From JAUNSR01 sp036655355 (GTDB taxonomy: Bacteria; Bacteroidota; Bacteroidia; Bacteroidales; JAUNSR01), in assembly GCA_036655355.1 (NCBI GenBank), contig JAVVQG010000006.1, forward strand, positions 62,001 through 126,000: a DNA stretch of 64,000 nt, read 5' to 3'. Position numbers and translations under genes: made by a program. The notes under the pieces were generated by a model, which did no database searches, was not told the DNA's origin, and worked only from the letters and a program-made list of their open reading frames with translations. Of the stretch, positions 24,901 through 33,194 are shown piece after piece. Within the stretch, counting starts at the first letter, position 1, and every line of letters begins with the position of its first letter.

Positions 24901-25108
24901 TGTTCTCCATGATTTTGGTCACATTCGTCTCAATATCCGCCGCACTGGCTCCCGGATAGGCTGTCAACACCATGATGGTGTTGGTTTCGATCTGGGGGAA
25001 CAAGTCGATGGATAATCTCGAAAGGGAGAAAAGTCCGATCACCACTACCGCCACAAAGCAGAGGGCCGTAGTAATCGGTTTTTTGACCGCTGTAGCATAT
25101 ATACTCAT
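21947..25108 (-). CDS. RND efflux pump inner-membrane transporter (AcrB/HAE1-like)
   Basis: A 1053-residue RND permease. The N-terminus KPITTALCFVAVVVIGLFSL is TM1. GMVVDDAIVVLENV in TM4 carries the two Asp of the proton relay, and the second half has GIMIILLVFIVLAAQFESL and GIVVKNGIVLIDY. Two large periplasmic loops follow TM1 and TM7. Such pumps export drugs or lipophilic compounds by proton antiport. The full tripartite set lies in one operon: outer-membrane factor, adaptor, permease, then the PG0541-type protein. The Lys-rich C-terminus is cytosolic. Confidence 0.95.
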   Translation of the reverse strand: MSIYATAVKKPITTALCFVAVVVIGLFSLSRLSIDLFPQIETNTIMVLTAYPGASAADIETNVTKIMENTLNTVSDLKNVTSSSKENMSIVTLEFEYGTDINVATNDVRDKLDQVKNALPDNVENPVLFKFGMDDIPIVILSVTADESMNALYKILDDKMANPLKRISGVGSVSISGIPQREIKVYCDPQKLEAYGLSIETISGLIAQENMNTPGGNIDIGSNTYSLRVQGEFSDARQLSDVVVGAKDGKTIYLRDVARIEDGPQERAQEAFVTGKTGAGESYIAAPGGIIFIQKQSGANSVAISQAVLNKLPELEKTLPSDVKVGIITNTSTSIENTINSLVDTILVTFIIVMFVVLIFLGRWRATFIIILTIPISLIASFAYLLVSGNTLNIISLSSLSIAIGMVVDDAIVVLENVTNHIERGSDPKQAAIHGTNEVAISVIASTLTMLAVFLPLTMIPGMAGILFRQLGWIVSIIMIVSTVGALTLTPMLCSQFLRLDPNKGKLWSLIFVPIEKGLDALDRFYERCLTWVVGHRTITIIGAFFIFVSSLTLVKFIPTEFFPTNDNGRIGMNVELPVGTRTEIAKDLAMRIEKEFAEKYPEIKASSFSAGTADTDNTFASIQSNGTHILSWNMNLVSVGDRKRGLTEIVDLMNKDLAKYPEIKKYQVLAGGSSKGVGGQASVDLEIYGYDFEATDKVARDLTLKLQNLPGIASVTNSRGDYIPEYQVDFDREKLALNGLNLATASQYLRNRINGSLSSYYREDGDEYDIKVRYAPEHRESLEDIENILIYNSQGKGIRIRDLGTVVERMTPPTIERKNRERVITLSAVLAKGAVLGDMAKQVQQILKDADIPAGVSTNIGGTFEDQQDTFKDLITLGIMIILLVFIVLAAQFESLTDPFIIMFSLPFAFTGVFIGLALTNTPLGVMAMIGVIMLAGIVVKNGIVLIDYTILNRERGMAVTKAVVNAGRSRLRPVLMTTLTTVLGMIPMAAGRGEGSEMWRSMGMTVAWGLSFSTLITLIIVPTVYCVFAKNGIKRRRKAHAKEVAKELAKG

Positions 25109-25126
25109 AATTCTTTTACGCTCTTA

Positions 25127-26146
25127 TTATTTTTCTACTTCAACTGCGACTCCGTTTGTAAGGCGGCTCTGACCCGCTACAACTACCTTATCACCGCTAT
25201 TTACACCGGAAACCACCTCGTAGGCGTCTCCCAGACGGCGACCCAACTCAACGCGGTTGTAGGCTACGGTGTTGTCATTTTTCAAAACATAGATGTAACG
25301 ATCGCCTGCACCCGCCTGTTTGATAACAGCCAGATCCGGCACCACCACGTGGTTTTTCACTCCGAAGCTCATCGTTGCTCTGGCAAACATACCCGGGCGA
25401 ACGCGTTGGTTTTTGTTGTCGATGGTGACTTCTACCGGGAACGTACGGGTAGTTGCATCGATCGTTGGGTAAACCAAGGATACCTTACCTTCGAATTTCT
25501 CATCGCCGTATACGTCGAGTTTGATATCTACGGGCATTCCTTTCTTCACATTCGCAAAATACGCTTCCGAAACGTTCAGTTTCAGTTTGACCGGTGTGAT
25601 CTGTTCCACCACCAATACGGGATTTCCGGAATAGAGGTCGCCTTTGTCGTAATTACGAGCGGTGATAACACCGTCGATCGGACTGATCAGCTGGGTATTC
25701 TCAATCAGGTTCTTATAAGAAGTCTCCGCGATGTCCAAGCTCATCTTCTTCGCATCCCATTCTGATTTGGATGCGCCACCGATCTTATACAGTTCGTCGA
25801 CACGTCCGAATTCCACGCGGATATTTTCCAACTGTGTTTTCGCCTGTTTCAGGTTGTTGCTGTCCATCTGCACCAATTTCTGCCCTTTGCGTACACGGTC
25901 GCCCACTTCTACCAGAATGTCATCGATACGTACCGGACTCTGCGGAGCGATGTTGTTAGAGATGTTTGCCTCTACGGTAGCGGTGAATTCGCGGGTCTGT
26001 TCCACGTCACGTGCAGAGACGCTTTCCACTTTCACGATCGGTTTCTGTACCGTTTCATCTTTTGTTTCTGTTTTCTCTGCGCTGCAGGATGCAAGCAGTG
26101 CCAAACCGATAAACTGAGCGATAAAGAGTTTCTTCGAATTATTCAT
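25127..26146 (-). CDS. RND efflux periplasmic adaptor (MFP/HlyD family)
   Basis: A 339-residue lipoprotein adaptor. The signal ends in the lipobox LLASCSAE. PQSPVRIDDILVEVGDRVRKG is the lipoyl-like domain, followed by a short alpha-hairpin and LISPIDGVITARNYDKGD. The C-terminal part has the beta-barrel region RPGMFARATMSFG and the membrane-proximal domain. It links the permease 18 bp downstream to the TolC protein 17 bp upstream. The hairpin is short, as in MexA-like adaptors. Confidence 0.93.
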   Translation of the reverse strand: MNNSKKLFIAQFIGLALLASCSAEKTETKDETVQKPIVKVESVSARDVEQTREFTATVEANISNNIAPQSPVRIDDILVEVGDRVRKGQKLVQMDSNNLKQAKTQLENIRVEFGRVDELYKIGGASKSEWDAKKMSLDIAETSYKNLIENTQLISPIDGVITARNYDKGDLYSGNPVLVVEQITPVKLKLNVSEAYFANVKKGMPVDIKLDVYGDEKFEGKVSLVYPTIDATTRTFPVEVTIDNKNQRVRPGMFARATMSFGVKNHVVVPDLAVIKQAGAGDRYIYVLKNDNTVAYNRVELGRRLGDAYEVVSGVNSGDKVVVAGQSRLTNGVAVEVEK

Positions 26147-26163
26147 ATCTCTTGTGTGTATTA

Positions 26164-27519
26164 TTATTTTCCGTTAGTTGTTTCGATCGATTTACCCAGT
26201 GTAGCTTCCAGCGTAGCACGCGCTGCCAGGTAATCGTAAATTGATTGGGCGTATTGAAGTCGCGCCTGTGTAAGTGCCGTTTCGGAGCTGTTCATCTCGA
26301 GCAGGGTACCGGAGCCGACGTTGTATCTTTTCTGGCTGATCATAAAGGCTTTTTCTGCCTGCAGGACACTCTCTTTGTTGGATGATACCTGTTCTACCGC
26401 CGTTTCGATGCTGTTTAATGAATTCGTAACGCTCAGTTCCAATTGGCGGATCACGTTATCGCGCTGAAGGTCGAGGTTGATCAAGGAAACCTTGTTCTGT
26501 TTCGTCTTGTAATATTTTGCGCCTCCGTCAAAGATCGGAATGCTCAGTGACAATCCCAGGGTGGAACCGGAAGACCAATAGTAATCGGAGAATTTCAGAT
26601 TCTTGTCCATCCCTTGCCAGCCGTAGTTCATACTCATCGCCAGGGTAGGGGCGTAACCCAGTTTATTGATCTTTTCGGCTGTTTTCAGCTGTTTCTCCTG
26701 CAGGTTCAACTGTCTGAGCGAGCTGTTTTCGGCTAGCGAGGTATCGCTTTTCAGTTCCATCAGGTCTGCGAACATCTGCGATTCGTAGTCGTTGAGGTTG
26801 CCGGTGAAGATGATCGGTTCGTTCACGTCGACACCCATCAGCACTTTGAGCTGCATCGTTGCCAATCGCACGGCATTCTGTCCGTTCACCACCTGCGGTT
26901 TCTGATTGCGAAGCTGTACGTCCGCCACCAGTTTGTCGTATTCCGAAACCAATCCCTGATTGAACTTGTCGGTTACGGTTTTGGCATTCAGTTCGGCGTT
27001 CTTATATCCGGCCAAGAGTGCACGGTAAGCGTCTTGGGTCAGCAACAGGGTGTAATAAGCGTTTTTCACCTGGCTTGCCATTTCGATTTTCGAAGAGCGC
27101 GCTTTTTCCAGAGAGAGCTCAACGTCTTGTTCGTTTAGCTGAAGGGTTTTCCATAACTGAGGTGCCACGATCGGAAGAGAAAGGTTGAAGTTTCCCGCTA
27201 CCGTATTTTTCTGTCCCATGGAGATCGGCTCCGGCGCGAAGTCCAGTTTCATCTTCTGCAACTGAAGGGCGTGTGAATAGGTTCCGTTGGCGGAGAGGTT
27301 CGGAAACAATCCCGCAATGGTTTCTTTTTTCACATACTTCTTTAACTGAATCTCGTTTTCAGCCACTTTTACGGTAGGATTATCACTCAAAGCAATTTCC
27401 AGCGCCTGGTTCAGATCGATACGTGTCGAGTCTTGTGCCAGAACATTACCGGAAATAAACAGGGATAACAACCCGAAGGCTGCGATCGTCATCTTTCTTA
27501 ATTCCGTAATTTTTCTCAT
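26164..27519 (-). CDS. TolC family outer-membrane efflux protein
   Basis: A 451-residue TolC/OprM-type channel protein. It has a signal peptide ending near ISGNVLAQ, then LNQALEIALSDNPTVKVAENE, the typical first helix, and a second repeat half with LRQLNLQEKQLKTAEKINKLG and YDYLAARATLEATLG at the end. The ATG at 27519 is chosen because the longer frame starts with TTG at 27543 and adds a charged extension before the signal peptide. It is the first gene of the RND operon and divergent from the LytS kinase gene. Confidence 0.93.
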   Translation of the reverse strand: MRKITELRKMTIAAFGLLSLFISGNVLAQDSTRIDLNQALEIALSDNPTVKVAENEIQLKKYVKKETIAGLFPNLSANGTYSHALQLQKMKLDFAPEPISMGQKNTVAGNFNLSLPIVAPQLWKTLQLNEQDVELSLEKARSSKIEMASQVKNAYYTLLLTQDAYRALLAGYKNAELNAKTVTDKFNQGLVSEYDKLVADVQLRNQKPQVVNGQNAVRLATMQLKVLMGVDVNEPIIFTGNLNDYESQMFADLMELKSDTSLAENSSLRQLNLQEKQLKTAEKINKLGYAPTLAMSMNYGWQGMDKNLKFSDYYWSSGSTLGLSLSIPIFDGGAKYYKTKQNKVSLINLDLQRDNVIRQLELSVTNSLNSIETAVEQVSSNKESVLQAEKAFMISQKRYNVGSGTLLEMNSSETALTQARLQYAQSIYDYLAARATLEATLGKSIETTNGK

Positions 27520-27543
27520 TATTTTTCTATTGTTTATTGTCAA

Positions 27544-27775
27544 AAGGTGATTTATAACATCAAAATAAGAAAGAAGTAATTATATATAAAAATGTATTCA
27601 ATAAATAAGGTAGGCATTTCAACGAATGCAACTATTTATTCAATGAATCAGACGAGCCCGGCGGATTGTTCAAAATTGAAACCCCCGATGCGTTCGTTGA
27701 GTCAAAACCCGTGTTTATTGAATCCTTTTGCTTGCCTCTTGAATCCTTTTTATTTTTGAATAAAATTAATTGCGC
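27544..27775. promoter_or_regulatory. divergent control region between the RND operon and lytS, with direct repeats
   Basis: TTGAATCCTTTT occurs at 27718-27729 and again at 27739-27750, 21 bp apart, immediately before the -7 box TATTTTTG (27751-27758) of the kinase gene. More degenerate TTCAA/TTGAA words occur between 27616 and 27700. Two-turn-spaced direct repeats are the usual form of LytTR binding sites, so the adjacent LytTR regulator may bind here and control both directions. Confidence 0.5.
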
Positions 27776-28834
27776 ATGAAAGAGAAAGAGAGAGGGTTTT
27801 TCCTCCAATTTATAGCCAAACACCAATACGGACTCATCTGGTTCGGCATCTACCTGTTTCTGTTTGTGGCTGCCGTCCGCTTCGACTGGGTAGTGGCATT
27901 GATCTCTTCATCGGTAGCTATTGCGGGGATGCTCTTTTTGGATCAGTTCCTGAAACGGGTACTGATCAAACACCTGTTGCGTTCACACCGGCAGGTTTAT
28001 TATTACATCGCTTCGTTCGTTACCCTTTACCTGATGGTGTGGGGGATGGTTCACTTCGAGATCTGGATCTTCACTTATCTGTGCGATCAGAAGATCGTGG
28101 TATTTCCGCCCGATATGAAGATTCACGACATGATCTATCCCATCTTCAAGATGGTGGTGTTGCTTTTGGGTACTTTTGCCATTACCACGGCCTCTTACCT
28201 GCTGTCGCAAGCGAAAGAGTCCAAGCGTAAAACCGACATGTTGAAGAACGAGAAACTGGATATGGAGTTGCGTTACCTGAAAGCGCAGATCAATCCCCAT
28301 TTTCTGTTCAATGCCCTCAATAATATCTATTCGCTGGTGTATACCAACGATGAGAATGCGTCCGAAAGTATCCTTAAACTCTCTGAGATGCTCCGTTATG
28401 TGACCGACGAATGTCAGACCGATAAGATTTCGATTGCAAAGGAAGTAAAATATATTGAAAATTTCATTGATTTTCAGTTGATGCGAATGGAGAATTACCC
28501 GAATATCGAGTTTTTCAAGGATATTCAAAATCCTGATTTTAAGCTTCCTCCGATGATCTTGCAGCCATTGATCGAAAACAGTTTCAAGCACAGTCGTCTC
28601 GAGAACAACAGCGAAGGATTTATCCGCATCTCGCTGATTCAGAATGAGCGCGAATTTTGTTTCATCGCCGAGAACTCCCAGTCGGCCTGTGTGTTTAATA
28701 AGCAGGGCGAGCGAGGCGGAATCGGGGTTGCGAACGTCCGCAAACGTCTCGATTTGGCCTACGGTAAGAATTATACCTTCGATATCGAAAATAATTCGCA
28801 ATTTTACAAAGTGGAGTTACACGTAAAGTTATAA
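27776..28834 (+). CDS. LytS-type sensor histidine kinase
   Basis: A 352-residue kinase of the histidine-kinase internal region family. It has four predicted membrane segments (about 12-35, 38-60, 75-95 and 120-140), then the phospho-acceptor block KAQINPHFLFNALNNIYS and the N-box block LQPLIENSFKHS. The ATPase domain lacks a classic HisKA. It has no large periplasmic sensor, so signals are probably sensed in the membrane. The ATG at 27776 is used rather than the upstream TTG. Its partner regulator follows 3 bp later. Confidence 0.92.
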   Translation: MKEKERGFFLQFIAKHQYGLIWFGIYLFLFVAAVRFDWVVALISSSVAIAGMLFLDQFLKRVLIKHLLRSHRQVYYYIASFVTLYLMVWGMVHFEIWIFTYLCDQKIVVFPPDMKIHDMIYPIFKMVVLLLGTFAITTASYLLSQAKESKRKTDMLKNEKLDMELRYLKAQINPHFLFNALNNIYSLVYTNDENASESILKLSEMLRYVTDECQTDKISIAKEVKYIENFIDFQLMRMENYPNIEFFKDIQNPDFKLPPMILQPLIENSFKHSRLENNSEGFIRISLIQNEREFCFIAENSQSACVFNKQGERGGIGVANVRKRLDLAYGKNYTFDIENNSQFYKVELHVKL

Positions 28835-28837
28835 GAT

Positions 28838-29584
28838 ATGAATACCGATAAATACCGTGTGCTGATCGTTGATGACGAGTTTCTTGCCCGGAAATTGCTG
28901 ACGGGGTACGTTTCCAAAATCGATTCGCTGGAGTTGGTGGCTACCTGTGCGAGCGCCTTCGAAGCGATGACGCACCTGCAGAAGGAGAAGATCGATATCT
29001 TGCTGCTTGATATCCACATGCCCGATCTGACGGGCTTGGAATTGGTGAGCAGTATGAAAAATATGCCGGCGGTGATCTTTACGACCGCCTATTCGGAATA
29101 TGCCATTGAGAGTTATGAGTTGGGGGCGGTGGACTATCTGCTGAAACCGATCGGTTTCCCCCGTTTCTTTCAGGCGATCAACAAGGCGATCGAGAAGGTG
29201 GGACGTACCGTATCGCCAGTCGAAGCGTCTCTGCCCGCCATGCCCGACGGTACGCTGGATGTGAAACCCGCTCAGGATTTCCTTACCGTAAAGGCCGATT
29301 ACAAGATCTACAAGATCAATTACTCCGACCTGCTCTATGTGGAGGGACAGCATGAATATGTGACGTTCCACACCTCTACGCGTCGGATCACCGCCCTTTA
29401 TTCGCTCAAAAGCCTTGAGGAACAACTCCCTTCGAGCCAATTCCTGCGCATCCACAAGTCGTATATCATCTCATTCCATTATATAGAAGATATAGAGGGG
29501 AATAGTGTCACGGTGGCGGGAAACAAGCTGCCGATCGGGGGAAGTTACCGCGATGTTTTATTGACAAGACTGAATCTGAAGTAG
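28838..29584 (+). CDS. LytTR-family response regulator
   Basis: A 248-residue regulator. The receiver domain has VDDE at 11-14, the phospho-acceptor D58 in LLLDIHMPD, and FTTAYSEYAIESYE with K in DYLLKPIGF. Residues 145-248 are a LytTR DNA-binding domain containing LYVEGQHEYVTFHT and RIHKSYIIS. It is co-transcribed with the LytS kinase. It lies divergent from the RND pump operon, which is its most likely target. A terminator hairpin follows. Confidence 0.93.
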   Translation: MNTDKYRVLIVDDEFLARKLLTGYVSKIDSLELVATCASAFEAMTHLQKEKIDILLLDIHMPDLTGLELVSSMKNMPAVIFTTAYSEYAIESYELGAVDYLLKPIGFPRFFQAINKAIEKVGRTVSPVEASLPAMPDGTLDVKPAQDFLTVKADYKIYKINYSDLLYVEGQHEYVTFHTSTRRITALYSLKSLEEQLPSSQFLRIHKSYIISFHYIEDIEGNSVTVAGNKLPIGGSYRDVLLTRLNLK

Positions 29585-29594
29585 CAATAACTGT

Positions 29595-29623
29595 AAAAAC
29601 CATGCGTTCGCATGGTTTTTTTT
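29595..29623 (+). terminator. intrinsic terminator after the LytTR regulator
   Basis: AAAAACCATGCG and the reverse complement CATGGTTTTT with a TTCG-type loop and a long T-run. Confidence 0.8.
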
Positions 29624-29717
29624 ATATAGTTTTATGTCTGTTAAAAAAAAGACGTTTCAACATGAACGCTTATTTTACCGTGTTGTTATATTGATAACCT
29701 ATTAAGGAATTATTCAC

Positions 29718-32015
29718 ATGAAAGAAACTAAACAATCCAAAGATGAGGCTGCATTGCATTACCATAGCATGGGCAAGCCCGGAAAGATAGAGGTTGTTCC
29801 TACCAAACCCTATAGTACTCAAAGAGATTTATCACTAGCATATACGCCCGGAGTTGCCGTTCCGTGCCTTGAGATAGAGAAGGATGCCGAGAAGGCGTAC
29901 GACTACACGGCCAAAGGAAACTTGGTGGCTGTTATCTCAAACGGTACGGCGGTGCTGGGGTTGGGCAATATCGGTGCGTTGGCCGGAAAACCGGTAATGG
30001 AAGGCAAAGGGCTTCTATTCAAGATCTTCGCCGGTATCGATGTGTTCGATATCGAGGTGGATGAGAAAGACCCGGAGAAGTTCATCCAGACCGTGAAAGC
30101 GATCGCGCCCACCTTCGGGGGAATCAACCTGGAGGACATCAAGGCGCCGGAATGTTTCGAGATCGAGCGACGCCTGAAAGAGGAGTTGAACATACCGGTG
30201 ATGCATGACGACCAGCACGGTACGGCAATCATTTCTGCCGCCGGTTTGCTGAACGGGCTTGAGATCGCAGGAAAACAGATTGAAGATTGTAAGTTGGTGG
30301 TGAACGGAGCCGGTGCCGCCGGCGCTTCCTGTACGCGTCTTTACATGGCGCTGGGAATCAAGAAAGAGAATGTGGTGATGTGCGATACCAAAGGGGTGAT
30401 TCGTACGGACCGTGCCGGGCTTACTCCTTCAAAGGCGGAATTCGCAACGGAACGCCGCGACATCGAAACCCTTGAGGATGCATTGAAAGGTGCGGATATC
30501 TTCCTGGGTGTGTCGGCTGCGAACGTGCTTACGCAGGATATGGTGCGCACCATGAATGACAATCCGCTGGTGTTTGCCTGTGCGAACCCAGATCCGGAGA
30601 TCTCTTTCGACGATGCCAAAGCATCCCGTCCCGATATCATCTTTGCAACGGGTCGTTCCGATTATCCGAACCAGATCAATAACGTACTGGGATTCCCGTA
30701 TATTTTCCGAGGTGCGCTCGATACCCGTGCCACTTCGATCAATGAGGAGATGAAGTTGGCGGCGGTTCATGCCATCGCTGAACTTGCCAAATCGCCTGTT
30801 CCGGATGTGGTGAATGCTGCTTACGGTATGCAGAAACTGGAGTTCGGTCGTGATTATATCCTGCCGAAACCGATGGATCCGCGTTTGATCACCAAAGTTT
30901 CCGCAGCGGTAGCCAAAGCGGCGATGGAATCGGGTGTGGCACGCAGACAGATCAAAGATTGGAAAGCGTATGAAGATAGTCTCAACCAGCTGATGGGATA
31001 TGACAACAAGATGATCCGTAGCTTCTACGACATGGCCAAGAGCAATCCGCAACGGGTGGTTTTTGCCGAAGCAACGCATGTGAATATGCTTAAAGCGGCT
31101 GCTCAGGCGAGAGAGGAGGGAATCTGTTTCCCTATCCTGTTGGGTAATCCGGATCAGATTAGACGTATCGCACACGAAGAGAACATCAACCTGGAGGGGC
31201 TGGAGATTCTGCCGTTCCGCAAAGAGGACGAGTTGCAGCGACGTGAACGTTATGCTCATTTGCTGGCTGAAAAACGTGCCCGCGAAGGGTATACCTACAG
31301 TGATGCGATTGAGAAAATGTACGATGCCAATTATTTCGGTATGATGATGGTGGAAGCGGGCGACGCGGATGCTTTCCTTACCGGAATTCAAAGCAAATAT
31401 TCCGAAACGTGTAAGATCGCCAAGGATGTGATCGGTATTCGCGATGGGTACAAGCATTTCGGTGCGATGCACATTCTGAATACGAAAAAAGGAACCTATT
31501 ACGTGGCCGATACACTGATCAACCGTCACCCGTCAACCGAAACGTTGGTGGATATCGCTCGTCTGACGAAGAATGCGGTGGCTTTCTTCGCTGAAGATCC
31601 GGTGATGGCGATGGTGTCTTATTCAAGTTTCGGGGCAGACAAAGAGGGTAGTCCGCTGAAGGTGCACGAAGCGGTGGCACAGATGCAGGCCCTTTATCCG
31701 GAGTTGGCGATCGATGGCGAGATGCAGGTGAATTACGCTTTGAACCGCGAACTTCGCGATGCCACTTATCCGTTTACGCGTTTGCGTGACAAGGAGGTGA
31801 ACACGCTGATCTTCCCGAACCTGAGCTCTGCCAATACCGCTTATAAGATGTTGATGGAGATGGGTTCATGTGAGTCGGTTGGTCCGATCCAGATGGGACT
31901 CAACAAGCCGATCCACTTTACCGGAAATCAAAGTTCCGTACGCGATATCGTTACGCTGGCCGCGGTGGCCGTGATGGATGCCATTGTTCTCAAACGTGTG
32001 GGTTATACGATCTGA
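29718..32015 (+). CDS. maeB: NADP-dependent malic enzyme with C-terminal phosphotransacetylase-like domain
   Basis: A 765-residue fusion. Residues 1-430 are a malic enzyme: SLAYTPGVAVPC, MEGKGLLFKIFAGIDVFD, MHDDQHGTA and NGAGAAGASC for the nucleotide site. Residues 430-765 resemble phosphate acetyltransferase (QRVVFAEATHVNMLKAA, LTGIQSKYSETCK), a part known to bind acetyl-CoA as a regulator in MaeB-type enzymes. The reaction is oxidative decarboxylation of malate to pyruvate with NADPH. It is a single gene with terminator hairpins on both sides. Confidence 0.95.
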   Translation: MKETKQSKDEAALHYHSMGKPGKIEVVPTKPYSTQRDLSLAYTPGVAVPCLEIEKDAEKAYDYTAKGNLVAVISNGTAVLGLGNIGALAGKPVMEGKGLLFKIFAGIDVFDIEVDEKDPEKFIQTVKAIAPTFGGINLEDIKAPECFEIERRLKEELNIPVMHDDQHGTAIISAAGLLNGLEIAGKQIEDCKLVVNGAGAAGASCTRLYMALGIKKENVVMCDTKGVIRTDRAGLTPSKAEFATERRDIETLEDALKGADIFLGVSAANVLTQDMVRTMNDNPLVFACANPDPEISFDDAKASRPDIIFATGRSDYPNQINNVLGFPYIFRGALDTRATSINEEMKLAAVHAIAELAKSPVPDVVNAAYGMQKLEFGRDYILPKPMDPRLITKVSAAVAKAAMESGVARRQIKDWKAYEDSLNQLMGYDNKMIRSFYDMAKSNPQRVVFAEATHVNMLKAAAQAREEGICFPILLGNPDQIRRIAHEENINLEGLEILPFRKEDELQRRERYAHLLAEKRAREGYTYSDAIEKMYDANYFGMMMVEAGDADAFLTGIQSKYSETCKIAKDVIGIRDGYKHFGAMHILNTKKGTYYVADTLINRHPSTETLVDIARLTKNAVAFFAEDPVMAMVSYSSFGADKEGSPLKVHEAVAQMQALYPELAIDGEMQVNYALNRELRDATYPFTRLRDKEVNTLIFPNLSSANTAYKMLMEMGSCESVGPIQMGLNKPIHFTGNQSSVRDIVTLAAVAVMDAIVLKRVGYTI

Positions 32016-32100
32016 TGAGTGAAAGGAGAATCGTCTTTAACGAATACGTTGTGCGAAACAAATCGGTAGCATAAATTTAAAAGCAATATTCATTCATAAG

Positions 32101-32144
32101 AAAAGGAAGGTATGCCGGATTATTCCGGGCGTACCTTCCTTTTT
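32101..32144. terminator. terminator between malic enzyme and nucleoside phosphorylase genes
   Basis: AAAAGGAAGGTA pairs with TACCTTCCTTTTT. It lies between two convergent genes and can serve both. Confidence 0.8.
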
Positions 32145-32170
32145 CGTTATGTAAAAATAATGGGGTCGGA

Positions 32171-33040
32171 TTAGAATCTATCCAATACCAGTTTAATCAG
32201 ATCGTTGATCGAATTTTTATAGGAGGTATTGGTGTTGTGCGCAACACGGTTTGCGATGATTGAACATACCGTCATCGCCTTGTGGCCCAACAGCAGGGAT
32301 AAACCGGCCAATGCGGAGCTTTCCATCTCGTAGTTGGTCACCTTGCGTCCGTGGAAATCGAAAGATTCGATGCGGGCGTTCAAGTCAGGCACGGCAAGGG
32401 GCAAGCGTAGTTCGCGACCCTGCGGACCGTAGAATCCGTTCGCTGAGATGGTGATTCCAAGAACCATGTCATCTTTTGCGATGCGGTCTACCAATTCGGC
32501 ATTGGCATCCACAACGTACGGAGCGGCAGCCTGAGCCGGATATTTGGTGTATTCAACAAAAGCCTTTTCAAATTCAAGGTCACAGACACTGTCGCGGTTC
32601 GCATAGAAGTTCAGCACACCGTCGAAACCGATTGAAGATTGTGATACCACGAAGGTTCCTACCGGAACGAAAGGCTGAAGACCGCCTGAAGTGCCGATAC
32701 GCACCATTTCAAGCACCACCGGTTTCTCTTTTACCATACGTGTTTCAAAATCGATGTTCGCCAGCGCATCAAGCTCGTTGACAACGATGTCTATATTGTC
32801 TGTGCCGATACCGTGAGACAATACGGTAAGTCGTTTTCCTTTGTAAGTTCCGGTAATGGTATGGAATTCACGGCTGGATACGTTCACTTCCTGTGTGTCA
32901 AAGTGAGAGGCAACCAGGTCAACACGGGCAGGATCGCCTACAAGAATGATCTTGTCTGAAATCTGATCCGGAGTGAGGTGAAGGTGAAAAATAGTTCCGT
33001 CCGGATTAATGATCAGTTCGGATGCAGGTATTTGTTTCAT
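32171..33040 (-). CDS. nucleoside phosphorylase (uridine phosphorylase-like)
   Basis: A 289-residue PNP/UDP family 1 phosphorylase. IILVGDPARVD holds the phosphate-binding Arg, HGIGTDNIDIVVNE and VRIGTSGGLQP are the typical loops, and NYEMESSALAGLSLLLGH is the nucleoside-binding signature. It cleaves a nucleoside, probably uridine, with phosphate to base and ribose-1-phosphate for salvage. The exact base specificity is not certain. It is a single gene convergent with malic enzyme. Confidence 0.9.
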   Translation of the reverse strand: MKQIPASELIINPDGTIFHLHLTPDQISDKIILVGDPARVDLVASHFDTQEVNVSSREFHTITGTYKGKRLTVLSHGIGTDNIDIVVNELDALANIDFETRMVKEKPVVLEMVRIGTSGGLQPFVPVGTFVVSQSSIGFDGVLNFYANRDSVCDLEFEKAFVEYTKYPAQAAAPYVVDANAELVDRIAKDDMVLGITISANGFYGPQGRELRLPLAVPDLNARIESFDFHGRKVTNYEMESSALAGLSLLLGHKAMTVCSIIANRVAHNTNTSYKNSINDLIKLVLDRF

Positions 33041-33062
33041 AAATAAGAAATATTAAGTAAAA

Positions 33063-33124
33063 AACGAAAAGCATTCCAGCTTGTAATCTTTTATATGTAG
33101 ATAACAAGCTGAATTGTTTTTCGT
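33063..33124 (-). terminator. terminator after floA
   Basis: AACGAAAA...CAGCTTGT pairs with ACAAGCTG...TTTTCGTT across a 20-nt loop, between the floA stop and the phosphorylase start. Confidence 0.6.
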
Positions 33125-33194
33125 TCAATATAGTGATCTTTTAAAAGTACATCTTTGAAAGATGCGGTATAAAAATCGGGCTCTTTGAAAGCAA

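Noticed and set aside
27983..28801. 272-codon minus-strand frame opposite the sensor kinase
   Set aside because: It lies opposite a well-supported LytS gene and its product is low-complexity with no motif.
30429..31529. 366-codon minus-strand frame opposite malic enzyme
   Set aside because: A mirror of a high-GC third-position coding strand; no domain recognised.
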